DNA of 29,774 nt from contig JBBQSU010000029.1 of the NCBI GenBank assembly GCA_038234815.1, positions 1 to 29,774 of the forward strand. Direction: 5' to 3'. Position numbers and translations under genes: made by a program. This stretch comes from JBBQSU01 sp038234815 (GTDB lineage: Bacteria > Planctomycetota > Phycisphaerae > Tepidisphaerales > Tepidisphaeraceae). Below are positions 15,998 to 23,753 of the stretch, one piece after another; position 1 is the first letter of the stretch, and every line of letters starts with the position of its first letter. The notes beneath the pieces were generated by a model. That model did no database searches. It was given only the letters and a program-made list of their open reading frames with translations, and had not been told where the DNA came from.

Positions 15998-17524
15998 GTG
16001 AACTTCCGCCAGACAATCCCCATCTTCTGCCTCAGCCTGCTCGGTATCCTCTGCTTGGCCGCTGGGGCCGGCGCGCCGCCGGCGACCACGCAGACCATGC
16101 CACCGGCGCGCAAGGCCGCGGTGGTGGTACTCGAAGGGCAGATCGACAATTACTCGCGCGACCAGATGTTCAAACGTTTCGCGGAGGCTCGCCGGACCGG
16201 TGCGACGGCGATCATCTTACAGATCAACACCCCCGGCGGGCTGGTGTCGGCGGCGATGGAGATGTCGCGCTTCCTTAAGCAGCAGAACGATCTTCACATT
16301 ACCGCGCTGGTTCAGGAGAAAGCCCTGTCGGCCGGAGCGATGATCTCGCTTGCGTGCAACGAAATCGTGATGGAGCCAAATGCGCTGCTGGGCGATTGCG
16401 CGCCCATCGCGCGGAACTCCGGTGGGGGACTGGAAACGCTCGGAACCACCGAGCGGGCCAAGATGGAAAGCCCGATCCTCGAAGACTTTTATGAAAGCTC
16501 GCTGCGCAACGGCTACGACCCGCTGCTTACGCAAAGCATGGTGGCGATGGGCCGCGTGGTGCATTGGGTGCAAAAATCCGGCGAGAGGCGGTTTGTAAAC
16601 GAGGCAGACTATGGCCGTCTCACTGGCGAGGGCTGGCAGACGGTGCCCGGCGTTCGAAATCCGCTTGACAGCGCCGATACCCTGCTGACGGTTCATTCCG
16701 ATCTGGCTCTCAAGATCGGCCTGGCCAAAGCCATCGTCGCGGATCCCCAGGCCCTGGCCGCAGCCCGCAACTGGACCATCGTCACCACGCTTCGTCCCGG
16801 CACCGGCGAATTCGTCATACAACTGCTCAACAATCCCGCCGCCCGCGGGCTGCTGATTTTTCTGTTCCTGCAAACACTGTGGATTTCATTAACGCATCCC
16901 GGCCACGGCATGCCCGAAGTGTTTGCCACCGTTTCATTGGGCCTGCTCGTGGGCGTTCCGCTACTCACCGGGTACGCCCAGTGGTGGGAAGTGCTCATGA
17001 TTTTCGGCGGCCTGGCTTTACTGGCGTTGGAGCTGCTTGTCATTCCCGGCTTCGGCATCACGGGCATTTCCGGTATCGTGCTGCTGCTGGTCGGGATGAT
17101 ATTCACCTTCGCGGGGAAAGAACCTGCTACACCGGGATGGTTGCCCCAGCTTGAGGGCACTTATGATGGCCTCCAGCGCGGGCTGTTCTTTGTCACCGGC
17201 GGGCTGGGATGCACGCTCCTGCTGTCATTCTGGTTGCGCAGCTATCTTCCGCGACTGCCTATTCTCAATCGACTGATTTTGACGGAAGTGACCGGTCAGA
17301 CCGTGCCCATCGGCTTTGAAACCAGCGAAGGCCGCTGGCCCGGCGTGGGCGTGAAGGGCGTGGCAGTGACCGACCTGCGGCCCAGCGGATCAGCCCAGTT
17401 CCTCGATTTGGCCAGTAATGACCAGCGCGTCGTATCAGTCATCAGTGACAGTGGATTTGTCGTTCGCGGAACGGAAGTGACGGTCATCGAAGTCAGTGGA
17501 AACCGCGTGGCCGTTCGCGTCTGA
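15998..17524 (+). CDS. Membrane-bound ClpP-class serine protease NfeD (long form)
   Basis: This 508-residue protein starts at GTG 15998. Residues 8-26 form a signal peptide. The ClpP-like protease domain (about 38-260) has the oxyanion segment INTPGG, the nucleophile in ALSAGAM (Ser111) and the general base Lys in TERAKMESP (Lys155), spaced as in the Ser97/Lys138 dyad of archaeal NfeD PH1510. Four hydrophobic helices follow (about 285-410). The C-terminal NfeD OB-fold (about 427-508: TGQTVPIGFETSEG... GTEVTVIEVSGNRVAV) ends it. NfeD proteases cleave hydrophobic C-termini such as that of stomatin and act with flotillins in membrane quality control. A short NfeD and a flotillin follow. A 7-bp inverted repeat (15916-15943, CGAGCGG/CCGCTCG) lies in the leader. 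Confidence 0.93.
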   Translation: MNFRQTIPIFCLSLLGILCLAAGAGAPPATTQTMPPARKAAVVVLEGQIDNYSRDQMFKRFAEARRTGATAIILQINTPGGLVSAAMEMSRFLKQQNDLHITALVQEKALSAGAMISLACNEIVMEPNALLGDCAPIARNSGGGLETLGTTERAKMESPILEDFYESSLRNGYDPLLTQSMVAMGRVVHWVQKSGERRFVNEADYGRLTGEGWQTVPGVRNPLDSADTLLTVHSDLALKIGLAKAIVADPQALAAARNWTIVTTLRPGTGEFVIQLLNNPAARGLLIFLFLQTLWISLTHPGHGMPEVFATVSLGLLVGVPLLTGYAQWWEVLMIFGGLALLALELLVIPGFGITGISGIVLLLVGMIFTFAGKEPATPGWLPQLEGTYDGLQRGLFFVTGGLGCTLLLSFWLRSYLPRLPILNRLILTEVTGQTVPIGFETSEGRWPGVGVKGVAVTDLRPSGSAQFLDLASNDQRVVSVISDSGFVVRGTEVTVIEVSGNRVAVRV

Positions 17525-17593
17525 CCAATTTGAATTAGCTTGACTCGACCTGTCGGCAATGGATGGCTCACAAGGTTACCGATTGAATTTGCC

Positions 17594-18058
17594 ATGATTT
17601 CTCCAGCCCTCATCATCGCCTTGCTGTTGGTCGCCGGTACCGCGTTGCTGCTGGCCGAGATGTTTCTGCCCACGCACGGCATCCTGGGGCTGTTCGGCGG
17701 GCTGGGGATTCTCGGTGCCGTCGGCTACTGTTTTTTTGTCAACCAATGGGCCGGAGCCGGATTGTTCCTGGTGATTATGTGCGTCGCGCCGTTCGCCGGG
17801 TCATTTGCAGTCAAATGGTGGCCGCGAACCCCGCTGGGCCGGCGCATGGTGCTTCAGCCCGTGATTTCACCCGTCCGATCCATTCCGGTGCAATTAGGCC
17901 AGACCGGCCGCACCGTCACCGCCCTTCGGCCTACCGGCCACTGCGATTTTTCCGGCCTCCGCCTCGAAGTGCATTCCGAACTGGGCATTATTGACCCCGG
18001 AAAAACCGTCAAGGTAGTTGCAATTGACCCGGACCGGATTACCGTTAGAAGTGCCTGA
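17594..18058 (+). CDS. Short NfeD family protein
   Basis: I choose ATG 17594 (154 residues, MISPALIIALLLVAG), because the in-frame start at 17540 would put polar residues before the first helix. Two to three transmembrane helices (about 3-25, 30-50 and 52-72) carry the AEMFLPTHGILGLFGG motif typical of NfeD membrane segments. A C-terminal OB-fold follows (about 90-154: LGQTGRTVTALRPTGHCDFSGLRLEV). There is no protease domain. These proteins accompany flotillin/stomatin homologues and probably bind them at the membrane. The gene sits between the long NfeD and floA with short gaps, consistent with one operon. Confidence 0.9.
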   Translation: MISPALIIALLLVAGTALLLAEMFLPTHGILGLFGGLGILGAVGYCFFVNQWAGAGLFLVIMCVAPFAGSFAVKWWPRTPLGRRMVLQPVISPVRSIPVQLGQTGRTVTALRPTGHCDFSGLRLEVHSELGIIDPGKTVKVVAIDPDRITVRSA

Positions 18059-18089
18059 TCTTTCTACACTTACAAAAAAAGGATTCTCC

Positions 18090-19109
18090 ATGAACAATCT
18101 GCTTGCTGACACTTCACCCCTGGCTACGGGCCTGGTGGTGTTACTGCTGCTGGTTTTAGTGGTCGTGTTCGCCGTCATGTTTCAGTTCATCGGACTTTAT
18201 GTTCGTGCGATGGTGTCCGGAGCCCACGTCGGCTTTGTCGATCTCATCGGCATGCGCCTCCGAAAGGTGAATGCGACCGCGATCGTTAACTCGCGCATTC
18301 AGGCCACCCGCGCGGGGTTGAATGTCAGCCAGCCGGAGATGGAAACCCACGTCCTGGCCGGTGGCGATTTGCTCCGGGTCATTAACGCCATGATCGCGGC
18401 CAACAAGGCAGGCATTGAGCTGACCTGGCAAAATGCCACCGCCATCGACCTGGCCGGCCGCGATATCCTCGACGCCGTGCAGACCAGCGTGAACCCCAAA
18501 GTGATCGACGTGCCCAGCGCCGCAATGGGCCGCAACACCATCGACGCCGTCGCCAAGGACGGCATCCAGCTAAAGGTCAAGGCTCGCGTCACCGTCCGTA
18601 CGAACATCAAGCGCCTTGTCGGCGGGGCCACCGAAGAAACCATCATTGCCCGCGTGGGTGAAGGCATCGTCACCGCCATCGGCTCGGCCCGGGATTACAA
18701 GGACGTGCTCGAAAACCCCGATCACATCTCCAAGGCCGTGCTCGTTAAAGGGCTGGATGCCAACACCGCATTTGAAATTCTCTCCATCGATATCGCCGAC
18801 ATCGACGTGGGCGAAAACGTCGGTGCCAAGCTCCAGGCCGATCAGGCCGAATCTGATAAGCGCCGCTTTCAGGCCGAAGCCGAAAAACGCCGCGCGATGG
18901 CCATCGCCACCGAGCAGGAAAACATCGCCAAGGTGGCCGAGAATCGCGCTGCCGTGGTGCTGGCCGAAGCCGATGTACCCAAGGCCATCGCCGACGCCCT
19001 GCGCAGCGGGAATTTCGGCGTGATGGACTACTACAAACTTAAGAACGTGCAGGCCGACACCAGCATGCGTGAAGCCATCGCCAAGCCCGACACCGGCCCC
19101 AAGGCCTGA
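18090..19109 (+). CDS. floA: Flotillin-like protein FloA
   Basis: This 339-residue protein starts at ATG 18090 behind AAAAAGGA; an in-frame ATG at 18018 lies inside the preceding gene. One N-terminal membrane segment (about 11-35) is followed by FloA/YqfA-type sequence: SGAHVGFVDLIGMRLRKV, MIAANKAGIELTW, the band-7 core (IDAVAKDGIQLKVKARVTVRTN, RVGEGIVTAIGSA), SIDIADIDVGENVGAKLQADQAESDKRRFQAEAEKRRAMA and a coiled-coil EA-rich region. FloA organises ordered membrane microdomains and stabilises membrane complexes. Two NfeD genes immediately upstream give the usual NfeD-flotillin pairing. Confidence 0.95.
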   Translation: MNNLLADTSPLATGLVVLLLLVLVVVFAVMFQFIGLYVRAMVSGAHVGFVDLIGMRLRKVNATAIVNSRIQATRAGLNVSQPEMETHVLAGGDLLRVINAMIAANKAGIELTWQNATAIDLAGRDILDAVQTSVNPKVIDVPSAAMGRNTIDAVAKDGIQLKVKARVTVRTNIKRLVGGATEETIIARVGEGIVTAIGSARDYKDVLENPDHISKAVLVKGLDANTAFEILSIDIADIDVGENVGAKLQADQAESDKRRFQAEAEKRRAMAIATEQENIAKVAENRAAVVLAEADVPKAIADALRSGNFGVMDYYKLKNVQADTSMREAIAKPDTGPKA

Positions 19110-19148
19110 CCGCTCCGCTTGTCCGATCGCAGCCATTGAATTAAAGCC

Positions 19149-19694
19149 ATGTGGAAACTCCCACAAAATCTTCTGGCCGCCCGCGGGGATGATGACTGGA
19201 TGAAGTTCATCATCGGCGGGATCGCCGTGGCCATCTGGCTGTTCGGATCACTGGCACAAGCACTGGGCAAGAAAAAGGAGAAGCCAAGTGCGTCATCCGG
19301 CCCGGACTATCGCTCGCCGGAGGAAATCGCCGCAGCACAACGCGAAGAGATCGCCCGGCGGATTCGGGACCTTTCCCAGCCTGCCGCCCCGGTGGACAAG
19401 CAGAAAATGCTGTCAAAGTTGCCCAGTCATCCGAAATTGACAAAAAAACAGCCGCGGCGCGCTCCTTTGGCGCAAAGCTCAAAAAGGCCAGTCCTCCAGC
19501 CGGCCAAGGCCCCGGCCCAGACCCTTGCGGCCCCGCCAGCAGTGATGCAAAGGCCGCGTCCGGCCGAAGTTACCGTCAGCGCTCTCACCCTCAATCGCTG
19601 GCTTCGGCCCAATACCCTCCATCAGCAGTTTATTCTCACCGAGATTCTCCAGAAACCCGTTGCACTCCGCAGCGATCATCTCGATGATCGGTAA
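19149..19694 (+). CDS. Small membrane-anchored protein downstream of floA
   Basis: This 181-residue protein has one transmembrane helix (about 18-38, MKFIIGGIAVAIWLFGSLAQAL), then a charged and proline/alanine-rich cytoplasmic region including EEIAAAQREEIARRIRDL. It ends with a compact C-terminal motif, LRPNTLHQQFILTEILQKPVALR. From memory, a protein with this architecture commonly follows floA in planctomycetes; I know no function. An alternative start is ATG 19200, which would begin exactly at the helix. Position suggests a flotillin-associated role; this is inference. The stop lies 25 bp before the prepilin-like gene. Confidence 0.75.
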   Translation: MWKLPQNLLAARGDDDWMKFIIGGIAVAIWLFGSLAQALGKKKEKPSASSGPDYRSPEEIAAAQREEIARRIRDLSQPAAPVDKQKMLSKLPSHPKLTKKQPRRAPLAQSSKRPVLQPAKAPAQTLAAPPAVMQRPRPAEVTVSALTLNRWLRPNTLHQQFILTEILQKPVALRSDHLDDR

Positions 19695-19719
19695 GCCCCC
19701 GCGAAAGTTGGGGCGGTCC

Positions 19720-20583
19720 ATGAATGGCAAGAAAACAAATTGGGCATTCACGCTCACCGAACTACTGATCGTCATCGGCATCATCGGCCTGCTCATTGCG
19801 CTGCTGTTGCCCGCGCTGGCCAAGGTGCGCGCCCAGGCCCGAAGCACCGCCTGTCTTTCCAATCTCCGGCAGATCGGCCAAGCCGTTCTGGCCTACAGCC
19901 TCAGCAATCGCGGGTATGTCATTCCTGTCGGCTATCGTCGAAGCATGACCGACAAAACCAACACCGAAAGCTGGGCGACAATCCTGGTCAACGAGAAATT
20001 CGTTCCCGCTCCTGCCCAGGACAACGGCACCAAAGGTTCCACCGGCGATTCCGTCTTTCGCTGCCCCGAATCCCTGCCCGATCCGGTCCTTTTTTCTCCC
20101 ACTTACACCGGAGCCGTCACGCTCAATTCGCCGGTTGACGGTCGCGGGCGCACGCCTTGGCGCGTCACCTCGGCAACCACCGGCGTCAGCCTCGACACCT
20201 TCTACGGCATCAACGGTCAGACCCTTCAGGATTCGCTTGCAAGCGGCAAGACGCTTTTCTTCCCAACCCGCAGGCTGCCCTTCGATGAACTTCTGGCCGG
20301 TCAAACCGACTGGCGCTTGCTCAAGTACACGTCGCTCACCCGCTCGGCGGATTTGGCACTGGTGTACGACGGCGTCCTCTATAACGGCCAGACCATCGAC
20401 CCGAACCGAATCTCCGCCTCGCACGCCCGCGGAACGATCACCAATATCCTCTTCGCGGACGGCCATGCTCAATCGGTCGCCCGAGCCCTGATCCCAAAAA
20501 CGGCCGCCCAATTCGGCACCTCCGCAGGCCCGGGCACTTTAGCAACCACATTCCCCTGGCCCCGGTGGCGGTTGGACCAATAG
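19720..20583 (+). CDS. Prepilin-like protein with FADGH C-terminal motif
   Basis: This 287-residue protein has a class III-type N-terminus, WAFTLTELLIVIGIIGLLIALLLPAL (residues 7-32), where a short basic leader precedes a hydrophobic helix with Glu5 of the mature form. The residue at the expected cleavage point is Ala rather than the usual Gly. Next comes KVRAQARSTACLSNLRQIGQA, typical of the large planctomycete/verrucomicrobial prepilin-type family, and near the C-terminus SHARGTITNILFADGHAQSV, a version of the H-x9-DG motif with 11 residues between His and Asp. These are secretion-pseudopilin-like proteins of uncertain role, processed by a PilD-type peptidase and exposed in the periplasm. 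The last codons and the stop lie inside a duplicated 37-bp sequence. Confidence 0.85.
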   Translation: MNGKKTNWAFTLTELLIVIGIIGLLIALLLPALAKVRAQARSTACLSNLRQIGQAVLAYSLSNRGYVIPVGYRRSMTDKTNTESWATILVNEKFVPAPAQDNGTKGSTGDSVFRCPESLPDPVLFSPTYTGAVTLNSPVDGRGRTPWRVTSATTGVSLDTFYGINGQTLQDSLASGKTLFFPTRRLPFDELLAGQTDWRLLKYTSLTRSADLALVYDGVLYNGQTIDPNRISASHARGTITNILFADGHAQSVARALIPKTAAQFGTSAGPGTLATTFPWPRWRLDQ

Positions 20584-20669
20584 AGCGTCGTTTCCAACCC
20601 GCTGGCGGAATGCTTGACCAGTGGGGTGCCGTCCCGGTGGCGGTTGGACCAATAGAGCGTCGTTTCCAA
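20561..20669. repeat. 37-bp direct repeat, two copies
   Basis: The same 37 bp (beginning CCCGGTGGCGGTTGGACC and ending GTCGTTTCCAA) occurs at 20561-20597 and 20633-20669 with no mismatch, 72 bp apart. The first copy encodes the last residues and TAG stop of the prepilin-like protein; the second ends 9 bp before the mnmG stop. The 35-bp spacer contains a weak third version (CTGGCGG...CTTGACCAG). Each unit includes the short palindrome TTGGACCAA. Confidence 0.9.
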
Positions 20670-20678
20670 AGGCCAAAT

Positions 20679-22562
20679 TTACCCCGTCCCACGGCGCTCA
20701 ATGTGTACTGCCACCAGCGTCACGTCCGCAGGGGTGATTCCGCTGATGCGCATCGCCTGGCCGAGGCTGCGGGGGGTGAATTTGATGAATTTTTGCCGCG
20801 CTTCGTTGCGCAGCCCGGTCACACGGGCGTAGTCCAGTTCTGTGGGGATCAGCTTGGTTTCCAGCCGCGAGAATTTCTCGACCTGCCGATCCTGACGGGC
20901 GATATACCCCTCGTACTTCACCTGAATTTCCAGCAGTGCGCCGATATCCGCCGCGACGTTCGTCAGCGCCGGCGCTTGCGCGCAAAGCGTTGCCCAGGAC
21001 GATTCCGAACGTCGCAAAAAGTCGGCCGCGGGCGCGCCGTTCACGCGGGTCTTGCTCAGCAGTCCGCCGGCCAAAGCGATCGATTCACTGCGCCCCGTAA
21101 ATTTGCGCATGCGCGGCTCGTCCACCAGGCCCAGCTTATGACCGATGCTGGTCAGGCGCTGGTCGGCGTTGTCGGTGCGCAAATGCAGGCGGTGCTCGGC
21201 GCGGCTGGTGAACATGCGGTATGGTTCGGTCGGCGGCTTAGTCACCAAGTCATCCACCAGCACGCCCATGTAGGCCTGATCGCGGCGCAGAACGAAATCG
21301 GGGCTGCCATTGGCGAGGTATTGCACGGCGTTGATCCCCGCCAGTTGCCCCTGGGCCGCAGCCTCTTCGTATCCACTGGTGCCGTTGATCTGTCCGGCCA
21401 AAAACAGCCCTGCTGCTTTCTTGGTTTGCAGCGTCGATTCGATCTGCGTCGGCCACACCATGTCATATTCGACCGCATACCCGTGCCGCAAAATCTCGGC
21501 CCGCTCAAGGCCTGGCACCAGCCGGATCAAGGCTTCCTGCACGTCGGCCGGCAGCGAGGTGCTGATGCCGTTGCAATAAACCTCGTCCGTATCCAACCCC
21601 TCGGGTTCCAGAAAAATATGATGCGACGCCTTCTCGGCGAAGCGCACCACCTTGTCCTCGATGCTCGGACAATATCGCGGGCCGGTCGATTGTATCTGTC
21701 CTGAATACATCGGCGCGCGGTGCAGATTGGCGCGGATCAACTCGTGAATTGCTAAGTTGGTCTCGCCCAGATAGCAGCAGACCTGCGGCAGAGGCGGCGA
21801 CCACCGCGCCGGCTGCGGCGCGTCTGCCGAACCGTCCGGGTATTCGTTAAGATAAGAAAACGGCACGGGCGCGTCGTCGCCAGGCTGGACGGCAAAGCGA
21901 GAAAAATCGATGGTCTGGCGTTTGAGTCGCGGGGGCGTGCCGGTCTTCAGCCGACCCAGTTCCAGACCGAGCTTACCCATCGATGCCGAAAGCCCCCGGG
22001 CCGCCGGTTCACCGGCGCGCCCGCCTTCGGTTTGCATCGGGCCGGTGTGCATCAGACCTTTTAAAAACGTGCCCGTGGTGACAATCACTGCCCGGCAGCA
22101 AACGCGCGAGCCGTCGGCCAGGATCACGCCGGTGATACAGGGCTTTTTTGGCGATCCACCGGGAAGCGAAGACTTTTCACAGAGAAGTTCGACGACTTCG
22201 CCGCGAAGGATTTGGAGATTCGGGCACGTGCCCAGCAGCCGCTGTACTTCACGGGCGTATTTATACTTGTCCGCCTGCGCCCGCGGACCCCATACCGCAG
22301 GGCCTTTGGAGCGATTGAGCATCCGAAACTGAATGCCGGTGTTATCCGTGGCGATGCCCATCAGCCCGCCCAGCGCGTCCACCTCGCGGACCATCTGCCC
22401 CTTGGCCAGCCCGCCGATGGCCGGGTTGCAACTCATCTGCCCGATGCGATTTTCATCCAAAGTAAACAGTGCGGTGGAAGCGCCCAGGCGCGCACAGGCC
22501 CAGGCCGCTTCGGCACCGGCGTGCCCGCCTCCCACCACCACAATGTCGAACGTAATATTCAT
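20679..22562 (-). CDS. mnmG: tRNA uridine-5-carboxymethylaminomethyl modification enzyme MnmG
   Basis: This 627-residue protein starts at ATG 22562 (MNITFDIVVVGGGHAGAEAA); the frame is open to 22592 but the family N-terminus begins here. The FAD-binding GGGHAGAEAA is at 11-20. MSCNPAIGGLAKGQMVREVDALGG, GTFLKGLMHTG, the substrate loop YCPSIEDKVVRF, and the second signature GTSGYEEAAAQG follow in order. The C-terminal helical domain that binds MnmE is present (YEGYIARQDRQVEKFSRLE, ARVTGLRNEARQKF). With MnmE it installs the cmnm5 group on wobble uridine of tRNAs. A repeat-borne ORF ends on its start codon (ATGA overlap), and repeat copy 2 lies directly upstream, so the native promoter must be short or lie within the repeat. 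Confidence 0.97.
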   Translation of the reverse strand: MNITFDIVVVGGGHAGAEAAWACARLGASTALFTLDENRIGQMSCNPAIGGLAKGQMVREVDALGGLMGIATDNTGIQFRMLNRSKGPAVWGPRAQADKYKYAREVQRLLGTCPNLQILRGEVVELLCEKSSLPGGSPKKPCITGVILADGSRVCCRAVIVTTGTFLKGLMHTGPMQTEGGRAGEPAARGLSASMGKLGLELGRLKTGTPPRLKRQTIDFSRFAVQPGDDAPVPFSYLNEYPDGSADAPQPARWSPPLPQVCCYLGETNLAIHELIRANLHRAPMYSGQIQSTGPRYCPSIEDKVVRFAEKASHHIFLEPEGLDTDEVYCNGISTSLPADVQEALIRLVPGLERAEILRHGYAVEYDMVWPTQIESTLQTKKAAGLFLAGQINGTSGYEEAAAQGQLAGINAVQYLANGSPDFVLRRDQAYMGVLVDDLVTKPPTEPYRMFTSRAEHRLHLRTDNADQRLTSIGHKLGLVDEPRMRKFTGRSESIALAGGLLSKTRVNGAPAADFLRRSESSWATLCAQAPALTNVAADIGALLEIQVKYEGYIARQDRQVEKFSRLETKLIPTELDYARVTGLRNEARQKFIKFTPRSLGQAMRISGITPADVTLVAVHIERRGTG

Positions 22563-23158
22563 TCCAAGCCCAGTATAGGCCAAACCGCCCAACTCCGCGA
22601 TTTCGCGAGCCTGCCCGCTTCGAACTGGTGTGACGACGCCACCACACTCGCGCCCGCACGGCGCCGAGGGAGAACTCGCGCGGGTACCATCAACAAAGCC
22701 TCGTGCGCTGGTCCTCTCCCATCCGGAAGTGGCGGAGCGGGAAACGCCTCGCCGCCAAGGCCATGCCCTCTGCGAAACGCCTTTCTTGTATATCCCTGGG
22801 CGCCCCGAACCCGATTTCGTCGAAAATCAGGCAAATTTGCGTATTCCGCGCCTGTTTGAAGGAGAAAAAGGGGTCCAAAGGGGGTCCCGAAGAGGTCCCT
22901 TTGGGGTCCCAAGGCTGTTCTGGCGAAGTTCTTTCCGTGTCCGGCGGGGTCTTGAGAGGGTCCGGTTTGTCGCGATCGTCCGATCCCCGCAAGGAAGGAA
23001 AATCCCGCGGCGCAAACGCACGCGGCTAAACGGGCATTTGTAGGTCCGGCCCCCCAGGACGCTTGCCCGGCCCCGAGTCCAACCCCAACCGATAAACCCG
23101 CGGCGCAAACGCACGCGGCCAAGCTGGCAATCAAAACACTCAACTGCTTGTTGGTCAT
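22559..23158 (-). CDS. Repeat-borne ORF, copy 2 (unknown function)
   Basis: A 199-codon frame starts at ATG 23158 behind GTAGAGGG, as in copy 1. Residues 1-60 are signal-like: MTNKQLSVLIASLAACVCAAG then SVGVGLGAGQA. The motif AACVCAAG recurs at about residues 13-20 and 44-51, the same internal duplication as in copy 1. The block GPQRDLFGTPFGP is shared. Unlike copy 1, the frame stays open through the end of the repeat and stops at TGA 22559-22561, overlapping the mnmG ATG by 4 bp. No family is recognised. Whether it is translated is open; the in-frame 6-nt indel and conserved start favour a gene, while the abundance of amino-acid changes does not. Confidence 0.35.
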   Translation of the reverse strand: MTNKQLSVLIASLAACVCAAGLSVGVGLGAGQASWGAGPTNARLAACVCAAGFSFLAGIGRSRQTGPSQDPAGHGKNFARTALGPQRDLFGTPFGPLFLLQTGAEYANLPDFRRNRVRGAQGYTRKAFRRGHGLGGEAFPAPPLPDGRGPAHEALLMVPARVLPRRRAGASVVASSHQFEAGRLAKSRSWAVWPILGLE

Positions 23159-23188
23159 AAATGTGCCCTCTACCCCAAGGTAAAGTGG

Positions 23189-23214
23189 TGCGCGTTTGGG
23201 CGCCATTTCGCGCA
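23189..23214. promoter_or_regulatory. Second, diverged palindrome (repeat copy 2)
   Basis: A 26-bp imperfect palindrome with four mismatched pairs (TGCGCG at one end, CGCGCA at the other), corresponding in position and sequence to 545-570 of copy 1. It lies about 30 bp before the repeat-borne ORF. Confidence 0.4.
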
Positions 23215-23293
23215 ATTTTTGAGAGGGCAAAAATGCTAAGTCCTTGTCCGCAAAGCACATAAATTTTTTAAAATTTAAAAATTGCCTAAAAAT

Positions 23294-23327
23294 GTGGTGC
23301 GCAAATTGGCGCCAATTCGCGCACCAC
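23294..23327. promoter_or_regulatory. 34-bp near-perfect palindrome (repeat copy 2)
   Basis: Arms of 16 bp with one mismatch around a CG centre. The arms are identical to those of the palindrome at 431-464, although the surrounding repeat has diverged considerably. This selective conservation suggests a protein-binding or structural role. Confidence 0.6.
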
Positions 23328-23343
23328 TTTGGCAAGGTGGGTA

Positions 23344-23753
23344 AAATACGAGAAGCTCACCACCCCTAAAGGCAGACAACCGCATGTAAGAAAACACGGA
23401 CCTGGAAAGCGCCCCGGCCCCCTCGGCGGCTGGCCGCGCACGACGGGAGCGGTTCCAAGACACAGTATTCACCAGACCCGCGGAGAAGAATCATTGGCGG
23501 TGACCAGTGAGACGGAGATATGGCCAAAATAAACAACGCCCCCCGTATGCCTCTGCGGTGGATTTCCTAATGAACCAAGCAGAAGTCACGATGTTGCCCG
23601 GGCTTGAATTGCTCCGAGGAATCTCGACTTTTTATCGAGATTCCTCGGAGTTACGTCTTCAATGAAATCCCAGCCAATCCACCGGAAGAGGCAAGATTCA
23701 CCCAGCGCCTCGCTGTGCATGGGTATCGGCATCAGCTATGGGACAAAGCACGG
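23344..23753. other. 410-bp stretch without a recognised gene
   Basis: Between repeat copy 2 and the membrane-protein gene I find only very short frames. One at 23520 (MAKINNAPRMPLRWIS, behind GACGGAGAT) ends TAATG, leading into a 31-codon frame that runs through the hairpin at 23612-23650. These may be gene remnants, but I recognise nothing. No tRNA or other structured RNA is identified. Confidence 0.4.
23612..23650. repeat. Perfect 16-bp inverted repeat (hairpin)
   Basis: CTCCGAGGAATCTCGA and its exact complement flank a 7-nt loop, CTTTTTA. No U-tract follows on either strand, so it does not look like an intrinsic terminator. The arm text GAGATTCCTCGG resembles REP-type intergenic palindromes of environmental bacteria; that resemblance is from memory. 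Confidence 0.75.

Larger units (their letters stand above)
22625..23343 (-). repeat. Dispersed repeat, copy 2 (inverted relative to copy 1)
   Basis: The reverse complement aligns with 418-1165 over its full length in the same internal order. The most conserved parts are the 34-bp palindrome, the ORF start region, the GGACC-rich segment and an identical 28-nt block (22813-22840). The AT-rich tract (about 23215-23290) keeps its composition but not its exact sequence. Its 3' end lies about 65 bp from the mnmG start. The two copies bound a 22-kb segment as inverted repeats. Confidence 0.85.

Noticed and set aside
20438..20701. Minus-strand frame with repeated WKRRSIGPTATG
   Set aside because: The apparent peptide repeat is only the 37-bp DNA duplication read in reverse.
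22827..23258. Alternative long frame in repeat copy 2 (and its equivalent within 151-939 in copy 1)
   Set aside because: Arg/Pro/Cys-rich reading of the same DNA in another frame, with no conserved start; openness follows from base composition.
23344..23753. Possible toxin-antitoxin pair from the 16- and 31-codon frames with TAATG overlap
   Set aside because: Too short, and the second frame is mostly the hairpin; no family resemblance.
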